The translations under genes were made by a program, and so were the position numbers. From Halorussus halobius (lineage in GTDB: Archaea; Halobacteriota; Halobacteria; Halobacteriales; Haladaptataceae): DNA of 64,000 nt. This document shows, piece after piece, positions 40,964 through 50,099 of the stretch; within the stretch, counting starts at the first letter, position 1, and each line of letters begins with the position of its first letter. The stretch is from contig NZ_ML219773.1 of NCBI RefSeq assembly GCF_004765805.1, positions 186,001 to 250,000 on the forward strand. Reading direction: 5' to 3'. Below the pieces are notes generated by a model, which worked only from the letters and a program-made list of their open reading frames with translations, ran no database searches and was not told where the DNA came from.

Positions 40964-41494
40964 ATGTCCACACGAGAACTCGAAACCGAGCTGTTCGGAC
41001 GGCACACGAACTTCCAGTACTCCGAGACGTGGATCGGCTACGCCCTGCTCACGCTCCGGCTCGTGATGGGGTGGACGATGTTCTACGCCGGCATCACCAA
41101 GGTACTCGACCCCTCGTGGTCGGCGGGGGGCTTCTTGGGTAACGCCATCCCCGCGGGGAACCCCTTCACCGCGTTCTGGACGACACTCGCCAACGACTGG
41201 CTGTGGCTCATCGACCCCCTGAACCAGTGGGGCCTGACGCTGGTCGGGCTGGCGCTGCTGGTCGGCGCGTTCGTCCGGTGGAGCGCCTTCTGGGGTGCCG
41301 TCATGATGCTGTTCTACTGGGCGGCCAGCCTCCCGCTGTCGAACGGCATCGTCATCGACGACCACGTCGTGTACGCCATGCTGCTGTTCGGCCTCGGCGC
41401 GTTCGGGGCGGGGCGCATCCTCGGACTCGACGAGTTCCTCGAAGACACCGGGTTCGTGGAGAACAACCCGTGGCTCCGGTACCTGATGGGCTGA
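40964..41494 (+). CDS. DoxX family membrane protein
   Basis: A 176-aa protein with four membrane helices (about 25-45, 75-95, 97-115, 122-142) and the DoxX signature ALLTLRLVMGWTMFYAGITK. DoxX/DoxD proteins are linked to quinone-dependent sulfur or thiol oxidation, though most haloarchaeal members are uncharacterised. A GAGGTGA ribosome-binding site precedes the ATG by five bases. Confidence 0.85.
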   Translation: MSTRELETELFGRHTNFQYSETWIGYALLTLRLVMGWTMFYAGITKVLDPSWSAGGFLGNAIPAGNPFTAFWTTLANDWLWLIDPLNQWGLTLVGLALLVGAFVRWSAFWGAVMMLFYWAASLPLSNGIVIDDHVVYAMLLFGLGAFGAGRILGLDEFLEDTGFVENNPWLRYLMG

Positions 41495-41520
41495 CGGGAC
41501 CGACCCGTCGCCCCCGTGAC

Positions 41521-43152
41521 TCACGCGAGCGACTCGCCTAACGCCGACTCGACCCGCTCTTCGAGCAGTCCCGACGCGACGAGCGCGTCGGCGGTTTCGA
41601 TTTCCTCGTGGAGCGGCCGGTCCTCGACCAGCGGGGCCACGGCCTCGCGAACCGCCTCGTAGGCCGCGCCGGTGCCGACGCCGTGCGAGAGCGAATCGTC
41701 GTCTCGCGGTTCGTCACCGCTCGACCGGTCCGAGGCAGTCGCCTCGCCACCGACGAATTCGGCGGCCTGCGCGCCACAGAGCAACTCGATGCCGACCACG
41801 GTGACGGCGTTCTCGACCGCGCGCCGGGCGTCGAACGCCGACTGGGCGCTCATGCTGACGTGGTCCTCCTGGTTGCCGCTGACCGGCGTGTTGTCCATCG
41901 AGGGCCGCCCGGTCGCGCGGTTCTCGTTGACCAGCGCGGCCGCCGTGTACTGTGCTATCATGTAGCCCGAGCGCAGGCCGCTTTTCTCGGTGAGAAACGG
42001 CGGCAGGTGGGCCTCCTGGACGTTCGGATTCACCATCCGGTCGACCCGGCGCTCGCAGACGGCCGCGAGTTCGGTCACGGCGTTGGTGAGGTAGTCCAGC
42101 GGGAGCGCGAGCGGGTCGCCGTGGAAGTTGCCGCCCGACAGCACGGCGGCCTCGTCGGTGCCCGACGCCCGGTCGTCGGCGTCGGCGGCGTCGAAGATGA
42201 GCGGGTTGTCGGTCGCGCTGTTCAACTCGACCTCGACGGCCTCCCGGAGGTGGCGGACGGCGTCCCGGACCGCGCCGTGGACCTGGGGCAGACACCGAAT
42301 CGAGTAGGCGTCCTGCACCCGGTCGCAGTTGCGGTGGGACTCGACGATCTCGGAGTCGGCCGTCAGTCGCTTGACGTTGCGCGCGCTCTCGGCGTGGCCC
42401 CGATGGGGCCGGACCGCCGCGATGGCGTCGTCCGACGAGGCGGTGGTTCCCATCGTCACCTCCGTCGTGAGCGCGCCCGCGACGTCGGCGGCTCGGACCG
42501 CGCGTTCGGCGTCCACGACAGCGAGCGCCGCGAGCCCGACCGTGAGCTGGGTGCCGTTGATGAGCGCCAGCCCCTCCTTGGCCCGGAGGGTCAGGGGGTC
42601 GAGGCCGGCGGTCGCGAGCGCCTCGTCGCCCGGCAGTCGCTCGGTGTCGGATTCCGTCTCCACGTCGGCCTCGCCCTCGCCGACCAGCACGAGCGCGAGG
42701 TGCGCGAGCGGCGCGAGGTCGCCGCTCGCGCCGAGCGACCCCCGCGACTTCACGACCGGGTGGACGCCCTCGTCGAGCATCGTCACGAGGTGGTCGACGA
42801 CGACTTCCCGGACGCCCGAGTGGCCCTTCACGAGCGCGTTGAGCCGGCCGAGCAACAGCGCCCGGACCTCCTCGCGCGCGAGTTCGCGGCCGGCACCCGC
42901 CGCGTGGCTCCGGACCAGATTCAACTGGAGCCGTTCGATGTCCTCGTCGGGGATGCGCTCGTCCACGAGTTCGCCAAAGCCCGTGTTGACGCCGTAGACG
43001 GCCTCGCCGCTCTCGACGACCGCCTCGACGCGCTCGCGGGCGACTCGGACCCGCTCGCGGGCGGCCTCGGGCACGACGACCGGGGCGTCCTCGCGGGCGA
43101 CTCGGGCGACGTCTTCGGGGGTGAGGCGCTCGCCGCCGGCTTCGACGGTCAT
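41521..43152 (-). CDS. hutH: Histidine ammonia-lyase
   Basis: A 543-aa aromatic amino acid lyase that converts histidine to urocanate and ammonia. The MIO cofactor is formed from the ASG at residues 142-144 (GSLGASGDLAPLAH). The YGVNTGFG loop (53-60), SSDDAIAAVRPH and RCLPQVHGAVRD are present. Specificity for His over Phe is inferred from the hut context. It is separated from hutI by an opposite-strand two-gene unit. ATG 43152 is preceded by GAGGGAG. Confidence 0.95.
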   Translation of the reverse strand: MTVEAGGERLTPEDVARVAREDAPVVVPEAARERVRVARERVEAVVESGEAVYGVNTGFGELVDERIPDEDIERLQLNLVRSHAAGAGRELAREEVRALLLGRLNALVKGHSGVREVVVDHLVTMLDEGVHPVVKSRGSLGASGDLAPLAHLALVLVGEGEADVETESDTERLPGDEALATAGLDPLTLRAKEGLALINGTQLTVGLAALAVVDAERAVRAADVAGALTTEVTMGTTASSDDAIAAVRPHRGHAESARNVKRLTADSEIVESHRNCDRVQDAYSIRCLPQVHGAVRDAVRHLREAVEVELNSATDNPLIFDAADADDRASGTDEAAVLSGGNFHGDPLALPLDYLTNAVTELAAVCERRVDRMVNPNVQEAHLPPFLTEKSGLRSGYMIAQYTAAALVNENRATGRPSMDNTPVSGNQEDHVSMSAQSAFDARRAVENAVTVVGIELLCGAQAAEFVGGEATASDRSSGDEPRDDDSLSHGVGTGAAYEAVREAVAPLVEDRPLHEEIETADALVASGLLEERVESALGESLA

Positions 43153-43253
43153 CGTTGGCTCCCTCGCTGGCGGTGGTACTCGTCCATGGGTCGTCGTTCG
43201 CTCGCCGGTCGTTTCGTCGTTTCGCCTCGGCGTCGCGACGAATCGGTCGTGGC

Positions 43254-43279
43254 CGAAAATCTGAAATACGTAGATTTCG
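43254..43279. promoter_or_regulatory. CGAAAATCT/AGATTTCG inverted repeat between hutH and HTH/PIN pair
   Basis: The left arm CGAAAATCT (43254-43262) and right arm AGATTTCG (43272-43279) flank GAAATACGT, which fits the TATA position for the leaderless HTH gene at 43292. It also lies about 100 bases upstream of hutH on the other strand. It is a likely operator for autoregulation of the HTH/PIN pair. Confidence 0.5.
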
Positions 43280-43291
43280 TACGCACGGTCG

Positions 43292-43948
43292 ATGCCTACA
43301 CTCACCGACTGGAAACCGGACGAGAGCGCGGTCGACGCGCCCTCGCTGGGCGACTTCGACGGCTTCGTCGCTGCGGCCACCCTCGTCCGCACTCCCCGAC
43401 TCGCCCGTCTCTACGTCTACGTCTGCTACTACGGCCCGACGACCGTCCCGAACGTCGTTGAGGCGCTCGATGTCGCGCGAGCCACCGCGTACGAAGACGT
43501 GGACCGACTCGAATCGCTCGGCGTCCTCGCCCGCGACGACTCCACGCGCCCGCATCGTCTCTCGGTCGAACCGTTCGCGTTCGTCGACGACGCCGAGGTG
43601 GCGATTACCCCGACCGCCCTCCACGCGGTCGCACTCAGCGTGATCGACGACGACGTGGACTACTTCCTGAATCGGTACGGCGTCTCCCGTCTCGTCGCCG
43701 CCCTCCGGGTCGCTGGGGCCCACTACGCCGGGGACCTCACCCAGCGGATGGCTGCGGACGAACTCGACGTGACCGCCGCCGAAGGGATGGCGGTCGTCGC
43801 GGCGCTTCGGCCGGCGCTCGCCGCCGGACGGGCGTACGACCCGTTCTTCGACCGCCTGCTTCCCGAGCAGGCCGGGGAACTGGACCTCGACGTCGACGTT
43901 TCCGAACCGACGTCCGGTCGGCCGGACGACGACGCGAACGCGGGGTAG
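43292..43948 (+). CDS. HTH-domain protein paired with PIN ribonuclease
   Basis: A 218-aa protein with a winged HTH near residues 35-80 (RLARLYVYVCYYGPTTVPNV, ARATAYEDVDRLESLGVL) and a helical C-terminal half (about 100-195) ending in an acidic tail. It precedes the PIN gene by four bases, the layout of an antitoxin-toxin pair in which the DNA-binding protein represses its own operon. An inverted repeat sits at its promoter. The antitoxin role is inferred. Confidence 0.75.
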   Translation: MPTLTDWKPDESAVDAPSLGDFDGFVAAATLVRTPRLARLYVYVCYYGPTTVPNVVEALDVARATAYEDVDRLESLGVLARDDSTRPHRLSVEPFAFVDDAEVAITPTALHAVALSVIDDDVDYFLNRYGVSRLVAALRVAGAHYAGDLTQRMAADELDVTAAEGMAVVAALRPALAAGRAYDPFFDRLLPEQAGELDLDVDVSEPTSGRPDDDANAG

Positions 43949-43952
43949 GCCG

Positions 43953-44474
43953 GTGAGCGAATACCTTCGACCGGAGACCGTCGCTCTCGTCGACACGAAT
44001 CTCTTCGTGGCTGTCGGCGGTCCCGACAACGACAAGTATCGAGCGCTCCGGGAGTACGTCGAGAATCGGGACGCCTCCCTCAAGGTCCCTCGTCGGGTCG
44101 AACGAGAACTCACCACGATGCACTACGCGGACCGCGTACAGCGGGCCGTCGACGAGGGATGGGCCGAACGCATCGACCCGCCGTCGCCGACCGACCCCGG
44201 CGCGGTGAGCGCGATGGACTTCGTTCGTCGGGAAATCGCCCGCCGAACGGGGGAAGACGAACACGAGGTCGAGAAGGCGGACACGGCTCTCGCAGGGCTC
44301 GCGGTCGAGTATCTGAAACGAACCGACGACCCCGTAGCGGTGGTAACCGACGACCGAGTCTCCGCGCGGGCGATAGAGGCCGGAACGGCACGTAGCGACT
44401 GTGAGGGGTCGGTTTCAGTCTTCACCCGCGAGGACTTGATCGGGGGCGGTGGCGACGACCTCCGAATAATCTAG
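43953..44474 (+). CDS. PIN-domain ribonuclease, probable toxin
   Basis: A 173-aa PIN-domain protein. Visible acidic residues are D14 in VALVDTNLFV, E49/E51 region (RRVERELTT), D115 in EKADTALAG and the C-terminal VVTDDR. It is longer than VapC. GTG 43953 is the start, four bases after the HTH gene. The pair lies on the strand opposite to the hut genes, between hutI and hutH. Confidence 0.78.
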   Translation: MSEYLRPETVALVDTNLFVAVGGPDNDKYRALREYVENRDASLKVPRRVERELTTMHYADRVQRAVDEGWAERIDPPSPTDPGAVSAMDFVRREIARRTGEDEHEVEKADTALAGLAVEYLKRTDDPVAVVTDDRVSARAIEAGTARSDCEGSVSVFTREDLIGGGGDDLRII

Positions 44475-44480
44475 GCTCGT

Positions 44481-45749
44481 TCAGTACACCACCTCGCCGC
44501 CCTTCAGCACGGTCTCGACCGCGTTCACGCCGAAGTTGTACGGGACGTGGACGTAGCTCGGCGCGTCCAGCACCGCGAGGTCGCCCGGCGCGCCCTCCCG
44601 AAGCGTCCCGACCGCCTCGGGCAGGTCGAGCGCCGCCGCCGCGTTGGTCGTTCCGGCGACCAGCGCCTCGCCCGGCGTCATCCCCATCTCGACGCAGGCC
44701 AGCGAGGCCGCAAAGCCCATGCTCTGGCTGTAGCAGTTGGGGTTGAAGTCGGTCGCGACGGCCACGTCCGCGCCCGCGTCGAGGAACTGCCGGGCGTCGG
44801 CGTACGCCGCGCCCAGGCCGAACGCCGTGCCGGGCAGCAGGACCGGGACGACGTCGCTGTCGACCAGCGCGGCGACGTCCTCCTCGGTCGAGTGGAGCAG
44901 GTGGTCGGCGCTCGCTGCCCCGACTTCGGCGGCGAGCTTCGTGCCGCCAATGCGGGCCAGCTCCTCGGCGTGGACCTTCGGCGTGAGACCCGCGTCCCGC
45001 CCGGCGTCGAGGACCCGGCGGGACTGCTCGACCGAGAAGACGCCCTCCTCGCAGAACACGTCGACGAACTCGGCGATTCCCTGTTCCGCGACGGCCGGAA
45101 TCTGTTCGGCGACGACCTCCTCGACGTACTCGTCGGCGTCCCGACCCTCGGGCACCGCGTGAGCGCCCATGAACGTCGGGACCACGTCGACCGGGTGGCG
45201 GTCGTCGGCGCGGTCGATGACGTCCAGCAGCCGGAGTTCCGTCTCGGCGTCCAGCCCGTAGCCCGACTTGACCTCGACCGTGGTGGTGCCGTGGGCCAGC
45301 ATCTCGTCGAGGTGGCGGAGTAGATTCCCGAGCAGGCGCTCGTCGCCGGCCTCCCGGGTGGCCCGGACCGTCCGGAGGATGCCGCCGCCCTCGTCGAGTA
45401 TCTCCTGATACGACTTCCCCCGGAGTTTGGCCTCGAACTCGTCGGAGCGGTCGCCCGCGAACACGGCGTGGGTGTGCGGGTCGACGAACCCCGGAATCAC
45501 CGCCTTCTCGGTGGCGTCGACCGCGTAGGCCGCGTTCTCCGGCGGGAACTCGCGGGTCACAGGTCCCGTGGGGCCGACCCGGGCGACCTCGCCGTCCTCG
45601 ATGGCGACGGCGGCGTCCTCGTAGATTCCGAGCGCCGCGTGTTCGTCGGTCGCCTCGCTCGCGCCGTCGTCGGTCGCGTCGGCCTCGTCGTCGGTGGCTT
45701 CCAGCGTCACGACCTGTGCAGCGTCGTGAACGACTGCTGTCAGCGTCAT
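44481..45749 (-). CDS. hutI: Imidazolonepropionase
   Basis: A 422-aa amidohydrolase that opens imidazolonepropionate to formiminoglutamate, the third step of histidine breakdown. The metal-binding HTH is at 92-94 ([14 protein letters not shown]), with KVHAEEL and [13 protein letters not shown] further on. An acidic low-complexity insert ([18 protein letters not shown], about 19-36) sits in the N-terminal beta domain. Its ATG overlaps the end of hutG by four bases. Confidence 0.95.
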   Translation of the reverse strand: MTLTAVVHDAAQVVTLEATDDEADATDDGASEATDEHAALGIYEDAAVAIEDGEVARVGPTGPVTREFPPENAAYAVDATEKAVIPGFVDPHTHAVFAGDRSDEFEAKLRGKSYQEILDEGGGILRTVRATREAGDERLLGNLLRHLDEMLAHGTTTVEVKSGYGLDAETELRLLDVIDRADDRHPVDVVPTFMGAHAVPEGRDADEYVEEVVAEQIPAVAEQGIAEFVDVFCEEGVFSVEQSRRVLDAGRDAGLTPKVHAEELARIGGTKLAAEVGAASADHLLHSTEEDVAALVDSDVVPVLLPGTAFGLGAAYADARQFLDAGADVAVATDFNPNCYSQSMGFAASLACVEMGMTPGEALVAGTTNAAAALDLPEAVGTLREGAPGDLAVLDAPSYVHVPYNFGVNAVETVLKGGEVVY

Positions 45750-46696
45750 GGTCGCTCCTTCGCGGGCCCGCTACTTAGCAAGTGGGCGATAGCTCGCGCG
45801 CCGGCGGTCGCGGTCCGGTTCGCGGTCCCGGAGTCGAGCGGCGGGGCGCACTCGACGACCTCGAACCCGGCGAGTCGGTCGTCGCTGCCGGCCAGGCGCA
45901 GCGCCCGGAACAGTTCCCGCGTCGTGAGACCGCCGGGCGTTGGCGCGCTCACGCCCGGCGCGGCCGCCGCGTCGAGCACGTCGAGGTCGACGCTGACGTA
46001 GACGCGGTCGACCTCCCCCATCGCCTCTAACGCGCGGTCGACCGCCGCGACCGCGTCGTCGCCGACCTCCTCGCTCGTGACGACCTCGCCGCCGCGCTCC
46101 CGGACGAACTCGGCGTACGCCGTCGAGGTCTCGAAGTGGCGCGCGCCGACGCAGGCGTAGGCGTCGAGCCCGTCCTCGTAGAGCTGGCGGTACGGCGTCC
46201 CCGAGGTCGGGCCGACGTCCTCCCGAACCTCCCGCACGTCGAGGTGGGCGTCGAAGTTGAGTACGCCGACGCTGCCTTCGTCCAGCAGGGGCGCGACGTT
46301 GGGGTAGGTCATCGAGTTGTCGCCGCCGAGGAACACCGGGAACGCGTCGGTGGCGTGGACGCGCTCGGCGATGGTCCGGACCCGGTTCTGGAGGTCGGCG
46401 ACTGAATCGACGTCACCGTCCCCGAGCGTCACGTCGCCGAGGTCGGCGACCGACCTCACCGGGCCCGCGTCGAAGTGGTGGGTCTTGGTGCCCGCGAGGC
46501 GCTGGCGGAGGGCGCTCGGTCCCTCCGCGGCCCCCTTCCGGCCGATGACCGCCTCGTCGAACGGTTCCCCGACCAGCACGGCGTCGAAGCGGTCGGCGTC
46601 GTCGATGCTCGACAGTTCGACCACGTGGCCGAACTGCTCGTCGGTGGCGTCGTTGGAGGGTCCCATCCAGTCGAAGGTTCGTCCGAGTCGCGTCAT
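45746..46696 (-). CDS. hutG: Formimidoylglutamase
   Basis: A 316-aa arginase-superfamily enzyme that hydrolyses N-formimidoyl-glutamate to glutamate and formamide. Metal ligands include D149, H151 and D153 (FDAHLDVRE) and the VDLDVLD pair. The first ligand position is N127 (GGDNSMTY) instead of His. It overlaps hutU and hutI by four bases on each side, so the three are coupled. Confidence 0.93.
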   Translation of the reverse strand: MTRLGRTFDWMGPSNDATDEQFGHVVELSSIDDADRFDAVLVGEPFDEAVIGRKGAAEGPSALRQRLAGTKTHHFDAGPVRSVADLGDVTLGDGDVDSVADLQNRVRTIAERVHATDAFPVFLGGDNSMTYPNVAPLLDEGSVGVLNFDAHLDVREVREDVGPTSGTPYRQLYEDGLDAYACVGARHFETSTAYAEFVRERGGEVVTSEEVGDDAVAAVDRALEAMGEVDRVYVSVDLDVLDAAAAPGVSAPTPGGLTTRELFRALRLAGSDDRLAGFEVVECAPPLDSGTANRTATAGARAIAHLLSSGPAKERP

Positions 46697-48456
46697 TCGT
46701 CCTCACTGTCCCGCATCGGCACCGCGACGTTCGATTCGGCCGCCTCGGCGAGCGCTTCGTCGTAGCCGGCGTCGGCGTGCCGGATGACGCCCATGCCGGG
46801 GTCGGTGGTGAACACCCGGCGGGCCGTCTCGGCCGCGCGGTCCGACCCGTCGAGGACGACGTGGTTGTTGGCGTGGACGGCGTTCCCGATGCCGACCCCG
46901 CCGCCGTCGTGGACCGACACGATGTCCGCGCCGGCCGCGCAGTTGAGCAGGGCGTTGAGAATCGGCCAGTCGGCCACCGCGTCGGAACCGTCCCGCATGG
47001 CCTCGGTCTCCCGGTTGGGGCTGGCGACGCTCCCGGCGTCGAGGTGGTCGCGCGTGACGACGATTGGGGCCGATATCTCGCCCGCCGCGACGAGGTCGTT
47101 GATGCGGAGCGCGAACCGCGCGCGCTCGGTCAGTCCGTCTTCCTCCTGATACCCCAGCCAGCAGACCCGCGACGGGAGGCCCTGGAACTCGACCTGCTCT
47201 TGGGCGAGGTCTATCCAGCGATGGAGGTGGTCCTTCTCGGGGAACAGTTCCGTGACCGCCTCGTCGGTCCGGCGGATGTCCTCGGGGTCGCCCGACAGCG
47301 CGGCCCACCGGAACGGACCCTTCCCGCGACAGAACAGCGGTCGGATGTACGCGGGCACGAAGCCGGGGTAGTCGAAGGCGTCCGGTCTGTCGCGGTGGGC
47401 TTCGACCTGCCCCCGGATGTTGTTGCCGTACTCGACGGCGACCGCGCCCCGCTCTTGCATCGTCAGAATCCCGTCGACGTGGCGCTCCATCGTGTCCAGA
47501 CTCTCCTCGCGGTAGCGCTCGGGGTCCGTCTCGCGGAGTTCGTCGGCCTCGGCGACCGTGTACCCCGAGGGGTAGTAGCCCTCCAACTCGTCGTGGGCGC
47601 TGGTCTGGTCGGTCACCACGTCCGGCACGAAGTCCCGGTCGAGCATCCCCTCCAGCATGTCGGCCGCGTTGAGGTGGACCCCGACCGAGTACGATTCCCC
47701 GTTTTCGGCCGCTTCCTCGGCCTTCCGGATGGCCTCGTCCAGGTCGTCGGTCTTCTCCTCGCAGTAGCCCGTCTCGATGCGGCGGTCGATGCGGGCCTCG
47801 TCCACTTCGGCCGCGATGCAGACGCCGTGGTTCATCGTGACCGCGAGCGGTTGGGCACCGCCCATGCCGCCGAGCCCGCCCGTGGCGACGATTTTGCCTT
47901 CGAGGCCCCGATTGTCGGGGTAGTGCTGTCTGGCCAGTTCGGCCAGCGTCTCGTAGGTTCCCTGGATGATGCCCTGCGTGCCGATGTACGCCCACGACCC
48001 GGCGGTCATCTGGCCGTACATGATGAGCCCCTTTGCCTCCAGCTCGTGGAAGTGGGCCCAGTCGTCCCACTTGCCGACGAGGTTGGAGTTGGCGATGAGG
48101 ACGCGGGGTGCCTTCTCGTGGGTCCGGAATCGACCCACTGGCTTGCCCGACTGGACGAGCAGCGTCTCGTCGTCGCCGAGGTCGCGCAGTTCCGCGAGGA
48201 TGGCGTCGTAGGCGTCCCACGACCGCGCGGCCCGGCCGGTGCCGCCGTACACCACCAGCTCCTCGGGCTTCTCGGCCACCTCGGGGTCGAGGTTGTTGTT
48301 CAGCATTCGGAGCGCGGCCTCCTGTCGCCAGCCCTCGCACTCGATGTCGGTGCCGGTGGGCGCGCCCTGATACTCCTTCCACTGGTCGCTCGGCTCGCCG
48401 ACGCCGAAGCCGTCGGCGTCGCCTTCCTCGGGGATGTCTGTCTGGCCGTCGCTCAT
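46693..48456 (-). CDS. hutU: Urocanate hydratase
   Basis: A 587-aa urocanase that adds water to urocanate with NAD+ as electrophile. The NAD-binding [16 protein letters not shown] and [20 protein letters not shown] segments and the C-terminal [19 protein letters not shown] motif are intact. ATG 48456 is preferred over longer frames: it directly follows GAGGAGGT and is about 30 bases from a TATA-like AGCTATTTG. It is the first gene of hutUGI. Confidence 0.96.
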   Translation of the reverse strand: MSDGQTDIPEEGDADGFGVGEPSDQWKEYQGAPTGTDIECEGWRQEAALRMLNNNLDPEVAEKPEELVVYGGTGRAARSWDAYDAILAELRDLGDDETLLVQSGKPVGRFRTHEKAPRVLIANSNLVGKWDDWAHFHELEAKGLIMYGQMTAGSWAYIGTQGIIQGTYETLAELARQHYPDNRGLEGKIVATGGLGGMGGAQPLAVTMNHGVCIAAEVDEARIDRRIETGYCEEKTDDLDEAIRKAEEAAENGESYSVGVHLNAADMLEGMLDRDFVPDVVTDQTSAHDELEGYYPSGYTVAEADELRETDPERYREESLDTMERHVDGILTMQERGAVAVEYGNNIRGQVEAHRDRPDAFDYPGFVPAYIRPLFCRGKGPFRWAALSGDPEDIRRTDEAVTELFPEKDHLHRWIDLAQEQVEFQGLPSRVCWLGYQEEDGLTERARFALRINDLVAAGEISAPIVVTRDHLDAGSVASPNRETEAMRDGSDAVADWPILNALLNCAAGADIVSVHDGGGVGIGNAVHANNHVVLDGSDRAAETARRVFTTDPGMGVIRHADAGYDEALAEAAESNVAVPMRDSEDE

Positions 48457-48520
48457 ACCTCCTCGTTCGGGCGCGAGACGCAAATAGCTGCACACCGCCA
48501 CACGGAGGGTGTTTTAAGTG
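48457..48520. promoter_or_regulatory. Divergent hutU / regulator promoters
   Basis: On the minus strand AGCTATTTG (48481-48489) is the TATA for hutU, and GGAGGT (48457-48462) abuts its ATG, so the ribosome site would be at the extreme mRNA 5' end. On the plus strand GTTTTAAGTG (48511-48520) is the TATA for the regulator gene at 48544. The closeness of the two suggests joint control. Confidence 0.5.
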
Positions 48521-48543
48521 CTATCGCCCCGGAACCCGATGCG

Positions 48544-49188
48544 ATGCACGAAGCGGTTCTGGGAATCGAACACCCCGGCGCGTACGCGGCGGCGACCGCA
48601 GGCACCGACACGACGGTCGAACTCTGGTGTAACGACCACTGCGACCTCCTGCACGTCGGGGGCGAGGGCGGCGAGGCGGTCGTCGCGCACGTCGAGGACG
48701 CGGTCGGCGTCCGCGAGCGCATCGCGGAGGGCGACGAGCGGCTGCTCATCACCGAGGCGTGCCTGAAAGCGAGCGAGGGCGACGCCATCGAGACCACGCT
48801 CGCGGCCCACGACTGCCTGCTCGTCCCGCCGCTCCGATACTCCGAGGGCCGCAAGTGGTGTCGCGTGCTGGCGCTGGACCCGGCGAACCTGACCGCGTTC
48901 TACCGCGACGTGGCGGCCGAGTTCCCCGTCGTCGTGGACTCGAAGCGCGAGGTGGCGTCGGTCCGGGCCGACCGACCCCTGCTGACCCTCGACTCGGCGC
49001 TCCCGGACCTCTCGACGCGCCAGCGCGACGCCCTGCTGGCCGCCGTCGAGTCGGGCTACTACCGGATTCCGCGCGAGACGACGACCGCCGAACTCGCCGA
49101 CGAGCTGGGCGTCGAACGCCGTACGGTCGAGGAACACCTCCGGCGGGCCGAGAACAAGCTCCTCGGGTCGTTCGCGGACGCGCTGTGA
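48544..49188 (+). CDS. Bat-type HTH regulator, probable hut regulator
   Basis: A 214-aa protein with an N-terminal sensing-like domain (about 1-145; Cys and His in WCNDHCDLLHVG and the ACLKAS region) and a C-terminal HTH of the bacterio-opsin activator type (about 150-210: LSTRQRDALLAAVESGYYRI, ELADELGVERRTVEEHLRRA). It diverges from hutU, so it probably controls the hut genes in response to a pathway compound. Leaderless start inferred from TATA at 48511. Confidence 0.85.
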   Translation: MHEAVLGIEHPGAYAAATAGTDTTVELWCNDHCDLLHVGGEGGEAVVAHVEDAVGVRERIAEGDERLLITEACLKASEGDAIETTLAAHDCLLVPPLRYSEGRKWCRVLALDPANLTAFYRDVAAEFPVVVDSKREVASVRADRPLLTLDSALPDLSTRQRDALLAAVESGYYRIPRETTTAELADELGVERRTVEEHLRRAENKLLGSFADAL

Positions 49189-49212
49189 CCGCCGTCCGGG
49201 CCGACGCCCTGA

Positions 49213-50028
49213 CTACCAGTTCTGCGGCAGGTCGATTCCGGCGTCCCGGAATCGCGCGCTGACGGCTTCGAGGTACTCCGACCGGATCGTCACGAACGCT
49301 TCCCGCGAGGGGCGGTCTATCCAGTAGCGGGCCTGCACGCCGGCCCGGCCGTCGTCGAGTTCGACCACGCGGACCGTCGGCGAGGGTCGGTCGAGCACGT
49401 CGTCGTGGCCCTTCGCGGCTGCCACGAGCAGGGCGGCCACCTCGCCGAGGTCCTCGTCGTCGTCGACGTGGAAGGTGTGCGAGAGCCGGCGCGGCGACTT
49501 CGCGACCGCGTTGACCACCGCGCTGGTCGCCAGCTGGGAGTTGGGCACCGTCAGCAGTTCGTTGTCGAACGTCCGGACGCGGGTCACGCGGAAGCTGACG
49601 TCCTCGATGACGCCCTCCTCGTCCTGCCAGCGTATCCAGTCGCCGATGTTGAACTCCGGGTCGGTGACGATGAACACGCCGCCGACGAGGTTCGACGCGA
49701 TGTCCCGACTGGCGAACCCGACCGCGACCGTGAGCGCGGCCACGACCGTCGGCGGAATCGAGAGCAGGTGGCCGTAGTCGGCGGCGTCGAGCGCGACCCG
49801 GAGCGCCGCCACCGCTACCGCGACGTGGACCAGCTTCACGACCGCGCTCGCGACCGTCTCCTGAATCCGGCGGGTGCTCAGCGCGCGCTCGGCCAGCGGG
49901 ACGACGACCCGCCGCCCCACGGCGTACACCGCCGCGAACGTGACGAGGAAGACCCCGACGTCCCAGAGCACCGCGAGGTAGCCGTCCACCGGCACGTCCG
50001 ACAGGTCGACTTGCGGAGGGGTTCGCAC
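49213..50028 (-). CDS. Small-conductance mechanosensitive channel (MscS family)
   Basis: A 271-aa MscS-type channel that opens under membrane tension on osmotic downshock. Three membrane helices (about 17-37, 55-78, 85-105) end in the pore helix ALTVAVGFASRDIASNLVGG, followed by the beta domain (VGGVFIVTDPEFNIGDWIRW, RTFDNELLTVPNSQL) and the C-terminal domain. The GTG at 50028 is the best start (VRTPPQVDLSDV), with a TATA-like GGAATCTTGAGG about 33 bases upstream. Confidence 0.88.
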   Translation of the reverse strand: MRTPPQVDLSDVPVDGYLAVLWDVGVFLVTFAAVYAVGRRVVVPLAERALSTRRIQETVASAVVKLVHVAVAVAALRVALDAADYGHLLSIPPTVVAALTVAVGFASRDIASNLVGGVFIVTDPEFNIGDWIRWQDEEGVIEDVSFRVTRVRTFDNELLTVPNSQLATSAVVNAVAKSPRRLSHTFHVDDDEDLGEVAALLVAAAKGHDDVLDRPSPTVRVVELDDGRAGVQARYWIDRPSREAFVTIRSEYLEAVSARFRDAGIDLPQNW

Positions 50029-50099
50029 TGTCAGGCAATCCACGGCGCGGCCGGCCCTCAAGATTCCGGCCGACTCGGAGTTTCCGGTCGACCCGTTCC

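Noticed and set aside
41714-44116. 800-codon minus-strand frame over hutH and the HTH gene
   Set aside because: It is a shifted frame of hutH; the true hutH frame has all catalytic motifs.
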